Shown: one piece after another, positions 7,386 to 15,659 of the stretch | Position numbering within the stretch: position 1 is the first letter of the stretch | Layout of the letters: each line of letters begins with the position of its first letter | Assembly (NCBI GenBank): GCA_964639075.1 | Contig: CAZXCB010000022.1 | Span: forward strand, 1-22,495 | Length of the DNA: 22,495 nucleotides | DNA from: JAENVU01 sp964639075 | Lineage (GTDB): Bacteria > Actinomycetota > Acidimicrobiia > IMCC26256 > JAENVU01 | Reading direction: 5' to 3' | The notes under the pieces: model-generated | The model's database searches: none | What the model saw: only the letters and a program-made list of their open reading frames with translations | What the model was told of the DNA's origin: nothing | Position numbers and translations under genes: made by a program

Positions 7386-8549
7386 CTACCGCACGCCGAG
7401 GAGGAGCTCGGTGACGAGCTGGTCCAGCCGCTCGTGGCCGTAGCCGCGCGCGGCGAGCGCGTCGACGTCGAACGACTCCGCCCGCAACGCCGCGAACCGG
7501 GTCTCGGGCGGCTCCGGCAGCGTGGGTTCACCGAGCCGGCCGACCATCGCGACCGCGAGCGCCTCCTGGATGTCGTCGTCGGTCGCGAAGCGCTGCGCCT
7601 TCTCCGCGAGGATCAGATACGTACGCATGCAGCCGCGCGCGAACTCCCACACGCCGTCGACGTCCTCGGTGCGGTACGCGTGCGCGTCGAAGTGGCGCAT
7701 GCCGTTCCACTCGGCGTCCTCGAGCAGCTTCACGAGGTAGAACGCGTCGCGGATCCCCTCGGAGCCGAAGCGGAAGTCCTGGTCGTACTTCGACGGCACC
7801 TGGCCGTTGAGGTCGATGTGGAACAGCTTGTCGGCCCACAGCGCCTGCGCGACCCCGTGGTGGAACGACAGGCCGCTCATGGTCTCGTGCGCGAACTCGG
7901 GGTTGAGCCCGACCATCTCCGGGTACTCGAGCTCGTGGATGAAGGCGAGCGCGTGACCGACCGTCGGCAGGAGGAGCTGCCCGCGCGGCTCGTTCGGCTT
8001 CGGCTCGAGCGCGATCTCCATCGGGTAGGCCTGCTCGGTGATGTACGCGCAGCACGCGTTCACCGCCTCCGCATAGCAGTCGAGCGCGGCCGGGATGTCC
8101 TTGGCCGCGTCGCACTCGACCCCCTCGCGCCCACCCCACATCACGTAGACCGCGGCGCCGAGCTCGGCGCCGAGGTCGATCGCGTCGAGCGTCTTGCGGA
8201 GCGCGTACCGACGCACCGTCGGGTCGTTGGCCGTGAACGCCCCGTCCTTGAACACCGGGTGGGAGAACAGGTTCGTGGTCGCCATCGGGACGCGCAGCTC
8301 GGTCTCGTCGAGCGCGGCCCGGAATCGGGCGACGATCGCATCCCGCTCCGCGGCCGAGGATCCCGGCGGCACGAGGTCGTCGTCGTGGAAATTCACGCCG
8401 TAGGCGCCGAGCTCGGCGAGCTTCCGGACCGCGTCGACCGGATCCAGCGGCGGGCGCGTCTCGTGGCCGAACGGGTCCCGGCCGCGGTTGCCGACCGTCC
8501 AGAGCCCGAACGTGAACAGGTCCGACGGAGAGGGTTCGTAGTCGCTCAC
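7386..8549 (-). CDS. xylA: Xylose isomerase
   Basis: The 387-residue enzyme interconverts D-xylose and D-xylulose. Its length and motifs match the short actinobacterial class. GVNFHDDDLVP carries the catalytic H55 and D58. VMWGGREGVE follows, then ALEPKPNEPRG with the metal ligand E182 and K184, LNPEFAHETM with E218 and H221, FHIDLNGQ with D246, and KYDQDFRFG with D256 and D258. These positions sit one residue from the Streptomyces numbering as I recall it. GTG at 8549 is preceded by gagga with about 8 bases of spacing. The frame is open far upstream, but nothing there resembles the family. It is the first gene of the xylose cluster and ends with TAG 11 bases before the tandem repeat. All metal-site residues I looked for are present. 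Confidence 0.96.
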   Translation of the reverse strand: MSDYEPSPSDLFTFGLWTVGNRGRDPFGHETRPPLDPVDAVRKLAELGAYGVNFHDDDLVPPGSSAAERDAIVARFRAALDETELRVPMATTNLFSHPVFKDGAFTANDPTVRRYALRKTLDAIDLGAELGAAVYVMWGGREGVECDAAKDIPAALDCYAEAVNACCAYITEQAYPMEIALEPKPNEPRGQLLLPTVGHALAFIHELEYPEMVGLNPEFAHETMSGLSFHHGVAQALWADKLFHIDLNGQVPSKYDQDFRFGSEGIRDAFYLVKLLEDAEWNGMRHFDAHAYRTEDVDGVWEFARGCMRTYLILAEKAQRFATDDDIQEALAVAMVGRLGEPTLPEPPETRFAALRAESFDVDALAARGYGHERLDQLVTELLLGVR

Positions 8550-8633
8550 GCCGTCGATCCTCGCGCAACGGGGGCGTGACCAACCATGCCCGCCCGCTGG
8601 CGCGCCCATGCCGGCCGGGGGCAGGCTGGCGCC

Positions 8634-9722
8634 ATGACCGACGCGATCGACGCCCTGCTCGCCCGTGCCCAGCGTGAGATCGACACCGGCCTGCTGCCGA
8701 GCTGCCAGATCGCGCTCGCCCGCAACGGCGAGCTGGAGGTGTTCGAGGCGTACGGCGACGCGACCACCGACACGCGCTTCATCGTGTACTCCGCGACCAA
8801 GGCGTTCGTCGCGTCGCTCGTCTGGGTGCTGATCGGCGAGGGCGCGATCGACGTCACCAGACGCGTCGTCGACTACATCCCCGAGTTCGCGCCGAACGGT
8901 AAGGGCGTCATCACCGTCGAGCAGGTGATGCTCCACACCGCCGGGTTCCCGTACGCGCCGCTCGGTCCGCCGGCGATGCTCACCCGCGAGGGGCGCGTCG
9001 AGAAGATGGCGGAGTGGCGGCTCAACTGGGAGCCCGACTCGACCTACGAGTACCACCCGGAGTCGGCGCACTGGGTGCTCGCCGAGATCGTCGACCGCGT
9101 CACGGGCGCCGACTACCGCGACCTCGTCGAGGAGCGCGTCACCCGGCCCGCCGGCATCCCGGAGCGCGTCCTCGGCACGTCGGCGCCGATCGCGCCGGTG
9201 GTGGAGGTGGGCGAGGAGGCGACCCCCGACGAGCTCGAGGCGGCACTCGGTGTACGGGAGCTGCCGACGACGACGGTCACGCCCGAGGGCCTGATCGCGC
9301 TGAGCCAGGACGACGCGCGCCCGGTCGGCCACCCCGGTGGCGGTGGCATCATGCGCGCCGCCGACCTCGCGCTCTTCTACCAGGCGCTCCTGCACGACGA
9401 CGCCGGCGTGTGGAAGCCCGACGTCCTCGCCGACGCCACCGGGCGCGTCCGCAACTCCAAGCCGGAGCGGTGGACGCGCATCCCCGCGAACCGCGGTCTC
9501 GGTGTCGTCATCGCCGGCGACGACGGGAAGTCGCCGTTGCGCGGGTTCGGGCACACGAACTCGCCGCGCACGTTCGGCCACAACGGCGCCGGTGGACAGA
9601 TCGCGTGGGCTGATCCCGAGTCGGGCATCTCGTTCGCCTACGTGACGAACGGCCTCGACGCGCACGTCCTGCGTCAGGGCCGCCGCGGCATCGGCCTCTC
9701 CAGCCGCGCCGCCGTCTGCTGA
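8634..9722 (+). CDS. Serine hydrolase of the class C beta-lactamase/esterase family
   Basis: The 362-residue protein has the beta-lactamase fold. The SxxK motif is SATK at 53-56, with nucleophile S53 and K56, followed by hydrophobic FVASLVWVL and EGAIDVTRRVVDYIPEF. The tyrosine motif region is YEYHPESAHWVLAEIVDRVTG, with Y140 the likely general base, and HNGAGGQ near the C-terminus stands in for KTG. Family members include esterases, peptidases and hydrolases of unknown substrate, so a role in antibiotic resistance should not be assumed. No signal peptide is present, so it is probably cytoplasmic. An ATG at 8586 is also in frame, but the sequence before 8634 does not look coding. It is divergent from xylA and 35 bases upstream of the CoA-transferase pair. 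Confidence 0.88.
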   Translation: MTDAIDALLARAQREIDTGLLPSCQIALARNGELEVFEAYGDATTDTRFIVYSATKAFVASLVWVLIGEGAIDVTRRVVDYIPEFAPNGKGVITVEQVMLHTAGFPYAPLGPPAMLTREGRVEKMAEWRLNWEPDSTYEYHPESAHWVLAEIVDRVTGADYRDLVEERVTRPAGIPERVLGTSAPIAPVVEVGEEATPDELEAALGVRELPTTTVTPEGLIALSQDDARPVGHPGGGGIMRAADLALFYQALLHDDAGVWKPDVLADATGRVRNSKPERWTRIPANRGLGVVIAGDDGKSPLRGFGHTNSPRTFGHNGAGGQIAWADPESGISFAYVTNGLDAHVLRQGRRGIGLSSRAAVC

Positions 9723-9757
9723 CGCGCACGTCAGGTTTGCGCGAGGCTGCCCGGCCT

Positions 9758-10940
9758 ATGGGTGCACTCGACGGAGTCAGGATCCTCGACCTCTCCTGGG
9801 GCATCGCCGGCCCTCTCGGCGTGCTGCTCCTCGCGGAGCAGGGTGCGGACGTCGTCAAGGTCGAGCCTCCCGGGGGCGATCCGTTCCGCGCGTACAGCGG
9901 CTACGCGGTCTGGAACCGCTCGCGGCGGTCGGTGACGATCGACCTGAAGACGGGCGCGGGTCGCGAGGCGTTCCATCGCCTCGCCGACGACGCCGACGTG
10001 GTCGTCGAGACGTTCCGACCCGGCGTCACCGAGCGCCTCGGCATCGGGTACGCGGAGCTTCACGCGCGCAACCCGCGCCTCGTGTACTGCTCGTGTCCCG
10101 GCTACCCCGACGGCCACCGCCTCGCCGACCGACCGGGCTACGACGCGCTGGTCCAGGCGAGCAGCGGTCAGCAGTGGGAGCAGCCCGGCTGGCGCATGGG
10201 CCCGATCTTCCTGCACATGCCGATGCCGAGCATGGGCGCCGTGTTCCTGATCCCGAGCGGGATCCTCGCCGCGCTGGTCGCGCGCGAGTCGACCGGGCGC
10301 GGCCAGCACGTGCGCACGTCGCTCTTCCAAGGCGCGCTGCTCTACACGACCCAGATCTGGCAGCACGTCGAGAAGGCGCCCGCGGGATTCCACGNNNNNN
10401 NNNNACCTCATGGGCAAGACGTACCCGCCCGGGGTCCACCAGCAGTTCCTGTTCGAGTGCGCCGACGGCGAGTGGGTGCACACGTCGGTCATGAGCGGGC
10501 TCACGCCGACGAAGAGCCAGGACGAGCTGCTCGGCCTGGAGAACGCGCCGGAGCCGTTCACGTTCATGGCGCTGCCTCCCGAGGAGCGCGAGGCGTTCAC
10601 GCGCCGGCGCCGTGAGGCCTACCGCGAGCACACGCGTGACGACCTCGTCCGCAGCTTCCAGGAGCACAACCACGCGGTCGAGGCGGTCATCACCATGGAG
10701 GAGGCGCTCGGGTCCACCGGCGCACCCCACCCGCAGCTCCTCGCCAACGGCATGGTCGCGACCGTCGAGGATCCCGAGCTCGGCACGACGACGCAGATGG
10801 GCGTGCCGATCAACCTCCACGGGACGCCCGGCGCGATCCGGGGCCCGCAACCACTGCCGGGCGAGCACAACGCCGAGATCCTCGGTGCGCTCGGCTACAC
10901 CGACGCGGAGCTCGTCACGATCACGGGAGGCCTGCGCTGA
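9758..10940 (+). CDS. Family III CoA-transferase (CaiB/BaiF), first of a pair, interrupted by a gap
   Basis: The N-terminal part shows MGALDGVRILDLSWGIAGP, AEQGADVVKVEPPGGDP and RPGYDALVQASSG with the conserved aspartate D129, which in family III enzymes forms the acyl-enzyme intermediate. After the gap (10395-10404) the protein resumes with GKTYPPGVHQQFLFECADGEW and ends in the typical PLPGEHNAEILGALGYTDAEL tail. The two halves are in different frames across the ten Ns. Since both are clearly one gene, the true gap length should be a multiple of three rather than 10. ATG at 9758 starts the family N-terminus; a TTG at 9737 is also in frame. Its TGA overlaps the next ATG by one base. The acyl substrate is unknown. 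Confidence 0.9.
10395..10404. other. Assembly gap (10 N) inside a CoA-transferase gene
   Basis: The reading frame changes from the phase of 9758 to the phase of 10938 across the Ns. A gap length divisible by three would restore one continuous protein. Confidence 0.95.
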
Positions 10941-12145
10941 TGGGTGCGCTCGAAGGCGTCCTCGTCGTCGACTTCGGCCAGTACCTCGCAGGACCGTTCG
11001 GTCCGATGGTGCTCGGCGACCTCGGCGCCTCGGTGATCAAGGTCGAGCCGGTCACCGGCGACGGCATGCGGCTCGCGGGCAAGCCGTTCTTCGGCTGCCA
11101 GCGCGGCAAGCGCGACCTCGCGCTCGATCTGAAGCAGGCGCGTGGTCGGGAGATCGCGCTGGAGCTCGTCGCGCGCGCCGACATCGTCCACCACAACATG
11201 ACGGCCGGCGTCGCGAACAAGCTCGGCATCGGCTACGAGGACGCGAAGCAGGTCAACCCCGACGTCGTCTACTGCAACACCTGGGCGTACGGGCTCGAGG
11301 GGCCGCTCGCACGCTTCGGCGGCCTCGATCCCCTCTACCAGGCGGCCGCCGGTCTCGAGTACGAGGCGGGCGCGCTCCACACGGGGAACGACCCGCTCTA
11401 CTACCGCTTCGGGATGTGCGACGCCGCGAACGCGATGCTCTCGGTCGTCGGCTGCCTCGCCGCGCTCTACCACCAACGGCGGACCGGCGAGGGCCAGGAG
11501 CTGTGGACGTCCCTGCTCGACGGCGGGGTGGTGTTCTCGTCCGACGCGCTGCTCGTCGACGGCGAGCCGGTCCCGCGGCCGCGCCTCGACCAGGGGCTCC
11601 ACGGCATCGACCCGTGCTACCGCCTCTACGAGACCCAGGACGGCTGGATCCAGATCGCGGCCGTGAAGGAGGCCGACTGGATCGCGCTGTGTGGCGTCCT
11701 GGGCGTGCCCGAGCTGACCGACGACGCACGCTTCGCGGTCGCCGACCTGCGGGCCGAGCACCGCGACGAGCTCGAAGCGCTCCTCGAGCCGATCTTCCGG
11801 ACCCGGACGAGCGTGTCGTGGACGCATTGGCTCGACGACGCCGGCGTGCCGAACGAGATCCCGGTCGACACGCTCGGCGGCGAGACGGTGCTGTTCGACG
11901 CGGACAACGTCGCGCTCGGGATGGTCGCCGAGTACGAGCACCCGATGATGGGGCTCATGCGCCAGTTCGGCGAGCTCGTGCACTTCTCCGATTCACCGAC
12001 CGGGAGCTCGGGGCCGCCGCCGCTCGTCGGCCAGGACACCCGGGAGATCCTCGAGTGGCTCGGCAAGGAGCACGACGAGATCGAGGAGCTGTACGCGGCC
12101 GGCGTCGTCACGTGGCCCGGCGACGACTACCCCTGGATCGTGTAG
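10940..12145 (+). CDS. Family III CoA-transferase (CaiB/BaiF), second of a pair
   Basis: This complete 401-residue protein is a paralogue of its upstream neighbour. It opens with MGALEGVLVVDFGQYLAGPF, then GDLGASVIKVEPVTGDGMR, KRDLALDLK, NKLGIGYED and GGLDPLYQAAAG with the conserved active-site aspartate D130. The C-terminal half has DPCYRLYETQDGWIQIAAVKEADW and ends with PPPLVGQDTREILEWLGK. Family III enzymes move CoA between acyl groups, as formyl-, carnitine- and benzylsuccinate-CoA transferases do. The start overlaps the TGA of the upstream paralogue (TGATG), so the two are likely made in fixed ratio and may form a heteromer, as in BbsEF-type enzymes. The substrate cannot be deduced. It converges on a membrane GAF gene with 1 base between the stops. 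Confidence 0.94.
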   Translation: MGALEGVLVVDFGQYLAGPFGPMVLGDLGASVIKVEPVTGDGMRLAGKPFFGCQRGKRDLALDLKQARGREIALELVARADIVHHNMTAGVANKLGIGYEDAKQVNPDVVYCNTWAYGLEGPLARFGGLDPLYQAAAGLEYEAGALHTGNDPLYYRFGMCDAANAMLSVVGCLAALYHQRRTGEGQELWTSLLDGGVVFSSDALLVDGEPVPRPRLDQGLHGIDPCYRLYETQDGWIQIAAVKEADWIALCGVLGVPELTDDARFAVADLRAEHRDELEALLEPIFRTRTSVSWTHWLDDAGVPNEIPVDTLGGETVLFDADNVALGMVAEYEHPMMGLMRQFGELVHFSDSPTGSSGPPPLVGQDTREILEWLGKEHDEIEELYAAGVVTWPGDDYPWIV

Positions 12146-12146
12146 C

Positions 12147-12935
12147 TCAGCCCACGTCGAGGAGGAACATCGCCGCCTCGTAGCGGCGCGCGTTCGCGAG
12201 CGCGGAGCCGGCCGCGCGGCCGAAGCGGTCGAGCACCTCACGGGTGTCGTCGGTGAGCCGGTCAGCCACGACGGTCGGGAGCACGAGCACGGCGAGCACC
12301 GAGCCGTTGGACCCGATCGGCACGCCGATGTCCATCGTGGCCTCGGCGACGATCCCGACGACCCCTCGACGAGCGAGCACGAGCTCCGCGATCGGCGCGG
12401 CCGCCGACGCGAGCTGCTCCTCGTCGATCACCGCGTCGAGATCGCTCCCGTCCTCGACGAGGAACAGCACCGCGTGCTCGCAGCCGATGAGCATCCGACC
12501 CTGCGCGACGATCACGGGCAGCAGGTCCGAGAGCTCGATCGCCTCGTGCACGGCGCTGACCGCGTCGAGCACGAGACCGGCGGACAGGAGGTGGCTCGCG
12601 ATCTCACCGTCGAGCGCCTCGAGTCGGGCGCGTCGCTGCACGACGCGTCGCAGATGGCGTTCCTGGTCGAACGCGTAGATCACCATGGCGATCCCGAAGC
12701 CCACGATCCCGAACCGGGCCACGTCGGTGTCGATCCAGCCCTGCCGGCCGAGCTCGATCACGTGCGCGGCGACGAGGGTGGCGAAGAGCAGCGCCGCCGC
12801 CACGAGCAGGGTCACGAACGCGAGCTGATGCCGGCGACGGTCGACGGCCGCGAGCGACACGATCCCGGTCTTCCCGAGGTTGGCCCGCTCCTGCTCCTCC
12901 ACGAGTCCTCGGCGCAGCTCTTGGTCGACGGTCAC
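12147..12935 (-). CDS. Membrane protein with two TM segments and a cytoplasmic GAF-like domain
   Basis: The 262-residue protein starts with a charged N-terminus. Two hydrophobic segments follow (about residues 38-60 and 72-89), then a basic, helical linker (90-125) and a region of about 130 residues that reads as a GAF domain: LSDLLPVIVAQGRMLIGCEHAVLFLVEDG, then ATMDIGVPIGSNGSVLAVLVLP and LTDDTREVLDRFGRAAGSALANARRYE. There is no histidine-kinase, GGDEF or other output module, so it may signal through a partner. GTG at 12935 was chosen because aggag lies about 11 bases upstream; gatcat also sits 6 bases before it. The space of 111 bases to the divergent GNAT gene probably holds both promoters. 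The GAF assignment rests on pattern only. Confidence 0.78.
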   Translation of the reverse strand: MTVDQELRRGLVEEQERANLGKTGIVSLAAVDRRRHQLAFVTLLVAAALLFATLVAAHVIELGRQGWIDTDVARFGIVGFGIAMVIYAFDQERHLRRVVQRRARLEALDGEIASHLLSAGLVLDAVSAVHEAIELSDLLPVIVAQGRMLIGCEHAVLFLVEDGSDLDAVIDEEQLASAAAPIAELVLARRGVVGIVAEATMDIGVPIGSNGSVLAVLVLPTVVADRLTDDTREVLDRFGRAAGSALANARRYEAAMFLLDVG

Positions 12936-13034
12936 GAGACGATGATCTCCTGGGATGGCTACCCGTGGTTCCCCCCAGTATCGACATCGCGACCGGTTCG
13001 CTTGACCCACCCGACACGTTCCGCGCACCGGGCC

Positions 13035-13040
13035 TACGGT
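13035..13040 (+). promoter_or_regulatory. Putative -10 hexamer TACGGT for the GNAT-GH20 pair
   Basis: TACGGT is followed by 6 bases and then the GTG at 13047, with no ribosome-binding site between, as in leaderless genes. ccgaca at 13011-13016, 18 bases upstream, could serve as a weak -35 box. Confidence 0.48.
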
Positions 13041-13046
13041 GCGCCC

Positions 13047-13895
13047 GTGGAGCTCGGGACGCTCGGACCGGAATCGATCGATGCCGTCGCGCAGCTCGGC
13101 GTCCGCGCGCTCCTCGACCCACCGACCGCCGACGAGCTACGACGCGCGCTCACCGCGACCGACCAGCCGGCCCGCCTCACCGGGGACCCGACACGCGGCG
13201 TGGTCGCCACCGTCACCTCGGGCGATCGGGGCTTCGTGCGGTTCCTCGCGGTCGACCCCGCGCACCGCGGCCGCGGCCTGGGACGGGCGCTGCTCGCGCA
13301 CGCCGAACAGGAGCTGCGCGCCGCCGGCGCGCGGTCGGTGACGGTCGGCGCCGACGCCCCGTACTACCTCTGGCCGGGGATCGACACGCGCGAGCTCGCC
13401 GCGGTCTGCCTCGTGGAGCGGTGCAGGTTCCACCGGGTCGAGGTGAACCTGAACATGGACGTCGACCTCACCCAGCTCCCGCCCGACCCGGGAGGCTGGC
13501 GCATCGCCACGCCCGCGGACCGCGACGCCCTCGACGAGTGGGCCGGCCGCCACTGGGAGCTCTGGCGTGCGGAGATGCTGCGCGCGCTCGACCAGGACGG
13601 CCTCGTCGTCGCGGACGACGCCGAAGGTCTGGCCGCGGTGTGCGCGTACGACGTCAACCGCGGTGGCCTGGTGGGCCCGGTCGCGGTCCGGCCCGACCGC
13701 CTCGGCCGCGGCATCGGGGCCGCACCGCTCGTCGGCGCGCTGCACCGTCTGCGCGCCACGGGGCGGTCCCACGCCGAGATCGCGTGGGTCGGGCCCGTGG
13801 TCCCGTACGCGCGGGTCGGCGCAACGTTCGGGCGAGTGTTCGTCGTCTACCGCAAGGACCTGGCCGCGACCGCCGCGACCCCGGAGCGCGCGTGA
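13047..13895 (+). CDS. GNAT-family acetyltransferase with two GNAT domains
   Basis: The 282-residue protein carries an N-terminal GNAT domain with GFVRFLAVDPAHRGRGLGRALL (62-83), whose HRGRGLG loop is the acetyl-CoA pyrophosphate-binding motif A. A second domain begins near residue 150 and has VGPVAVRPDRLGRGIGAAPL (209-228) with a similar RLGRGIG loop, then a typical YARVGATFGRVFVVYRK end. Tandem GNATs usually have one active and one structural or sensing half, and which is active here cannot be told. GTG at 13047 was chosen because TACGGT lies 6 bases upstream. The stop overlaps the start of the GH20 gene by 4 bases (GTGA), so the two products are probably made together. The acceptor may be an amino sugar, but that is inferred from context only. 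Confidence 0.88.
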   Translation: MELGTLGPESIDAVAQLGVRALLDPPTADELRRALTATDQPARLTGDPTRGVVATVTSGDRGFVRFLAVDPAHRGRGLGRALLAHAEQELRAAGARSVTVGADAPYYLWPGIDTRELAAVCLVERCRFHRVEVNLNMDVDLTQLPPDPGGWRIATPADRDALDEWAGRHWELWRAEMLRALDQDGLVVADDAEGLAAVCAYDVNRGGLVGPVAVRPDRLGRGIGAAPLVGALHRLRATGRSHAEIAWVGPVVPYARVGATFGRVFVVYRKDLAATAATPERA

Positions 13896-15610
13896 CCCTG
13901 CTGCCCGAGCCGCGTGCCGTCGACCTCGTCGCCGAGACGGTGCCGAGCACCGACCCCGTCGTGACCGTCGGCGCCACGGGTCTCCCGCCGCAGGGCTACG
14001 CGCTCACGATCGGACCGGACCGGATCGTCCTCGACGCGGCGGACGATGCCGGCGCGTACTACGGCCGCATGACGCTGCGGCAACTCGCGCGCCTCCACGC
14101 GGGGCGCATCCCCGTCGGCTCCGTCCGCGACTGGCCCGATCTCGCGGAGCGCGGCGTCATGCTCGACGTCTCACGGGACAAGGTACCGACCATGGCGACG
14201 ATGCTCGCGCTCGTCGACCGACTTGCCGAGTGGAAGGTCAACCATCTCGAGCTCTACGCCGAGCACACGTTCGCGTATTCGGGGCACGAGGTCGTCTGGC
14301 ACGACGCCAGCCCGTTCACGCCCAGCGAGATCGAAGAGCTCGACGCGCTCTGTCGCGCCCGGCACATCGCCCTGGTCCCGAACCAGAACTGCCTCGGCCA
14401 CATGAACCGCTGGTTGCGCCACGACGCGTACCACGCGCTCGCGATGGATCCGGAGGGCTACGAGATGATGGGCATGCGCTACGGGCCGAGCACGATCGAG
14501 CCGACGAACCCGGCCGCGCTCGTGCTCGTGCGCGGGCTGCTCGCACAGCTGCTCCCGCACTTCTCGGACACGCGCTTCGTGCACGTCGGCCTCGACGAGC
14601 CCTGGGAGCTACCCCCGAACCGCTTCGACGACTACCTCGACTGGGTGCAGACGCTGCGCGCGCTCCCCGAGGTCGCCGGCCGCGAGCTCCTCGTCTGGGG
14701 CGACATCCTCGCAGCCCACCCGGACCGGCTCGGCGAGCTGCCTCCGGGGGTCACGGTGTGCGAATGGGGTTACGACGCCGGGCACCCGTGGGACGCCCGC
14801 CTCGCGGCCCTCGCCGACGCGGGCATCCCGCGCTGGGTGGCGCCGGGTACCTCGAGCTGGCTCACGATCCTCGGCCGCACCACCAACATGCGCGCCGACA
14901 TCGTCGAGGCCGCCGCCGCCGGCATGGCCCACGGCGCGACCGGGATGCTCAACACGGACTGGGGCGACAACGGTCACCTGCAGTACCTCCCGATCGGCGA
15001 TCCCGGCCTCGCGTTCGGTGCCGCCATGGGGTGGTGCGCGACCACGAACGCCGACATCGACCTGGGCAGTGCCCTCAGCACGCACTGCTACGACGACCCG
15101 ACCGGCGAGCTCGGCGCGATCGTCGTCGGTCTCGGCGACGTGTACCTCCGGCTGGAGCCGCAGGTCTGGAACGTCGCGTCGATGGTCCTGCACCTCTACT
15201 TCCCACAGCTCGACGTCGGGCGGGGTCCGTTGCGCGGCGCGACCGTGGACCAGTACGAGGCGGTCCTCGCAGACCTCGACGACTACGACGCCCGCCTCGA
15301 CGCGGCCGCACCGGCGCGCGGCGATGCGGACCTGCTGCGCGCCGAGCTGCGCAACGGCACCGCGCTCGTGCGCGTGATGGCCGCCGACGCGATCGAACGC
15401 CTCGCCGGTGACGGCTCGCTCGCCGGGGTGCCGGCCGCCCGGCGCGCCGAGATCGCGGAGCAGCTCCGCCCGGTGCTCGTCGAGCACGAGCGCTTGTGGC
15501 TGGCGCGCAACCGACCCGGGGGACTGCGCGAGTCGCGGGCGTGGCTCGAGCATCTGCTCGACTGCTACGCGACCGGCGTCGTGGACCGCGCCTGGTCGGG
15601 CCCGCGGTAG
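13892..15610 (+). CDS. Glycoside hydrolase family 20 (beta-N-acetylhexosaminidase-like), no signal peptide
   Basis: The 572-residue protein has the GH20 layout. A small alpha/beta N-terminal domain (residues 1-85) contains PQGYALTIGPDRIVLDAADDAGAYYGRMTLRQL. The TIM barrel then starts RGVMLDVSRDKVPT, with R95 as the substrate-binding arginine, and continues NHLELYAEHTFAY and FVHVGLDEPWEL with the catalytic Asp-Glu pair D235/E236. The C-terminal 150 residues are helical. GH20 enzymes release terminal GlcNAc or GalNAc by substrate-assisted catalysis. No signal peptide is visible, so it should act in the cytoplasm on imported oligosaccharides or recycled cell-wall fragments. The GTG start overlaps the GNAT stop. 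It converges on nurA with about 50 bases between stops, where only a weak ccggc/gccgg pairing is seen. Confidence 0.9.
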   Translation: MTLLPEPRAVDLVAETVPSTDPVVTVGATGLPPQGYALTIGPDRIVLDAADDAGAYYGRMTLRQLARLHAGRIPVGSVRDWPDLAERGVMLDVSRDKVPTMATMLALVDRLAEWKVNHLELYAEHTFAYSGHEVVWHDASPFTPSEIEELDALCRARHIALVPNQNCLGHMNRWLRHDAYHALAMDPEGYEMMGMRYGPSTIEPTNPAALVLVRGLLAQLLPHFSDTRFVHVGLDEPWELPPNRFDDYLDWVQTLRALPEVAGRELLVWGDILAAHPDRLGELPPGVTVCEWGYDAGHPWDARLAALADAGIPRWVAPGTSSWLTILGRTTNMRADIVEAAAAGMAHGATGMLNTDWGDNGHLQYLPIGDPGLAFGAAMGWCATTNADIDLGSALSTHCYDDPTGELGAIVVGLGDVYLRLEPQVWNVASMVLHLYFPQLDVGRGPLRGATVDQYEAVLADLDDYDARLDAAAPARGDADLLRAELRNGTALVRVMAADAIERLAGDGSLAGVPAARRAEIAEQLRPVLVEHERLWLARNRPGGLRESRAWLEHLLDCYATGVVDRAWSGPR

Positions 15611-15659
15611 CCGGGGGCCGCGCCACGCACCCCTCCGGCACGATCCGGGCGCCGGACCT

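Noticed and set aside
6219..8579. Long plus-strand open frame opposite the methyltransferase and xylA
   Set aside because: Arg/Glu/Val-rich composition is typical of an antisense shadow in high-GC DNA. It runs through the N gap, and the opposite strand encodes clear enzymes.
13002..13007. ttgacc as the -35 box for the TACGGT promoter at 13035
   Set aside because: The spacer would be 27 bases, well outside the usual 16-19.
15611..15659. Bidirectional terminator between GH20 and nurA
   Set aside because: Only a 5-bp ccggc/gccgg pairing with a long loop is visible, and there is no T-run. This is too weak in such GC-rich sequence.
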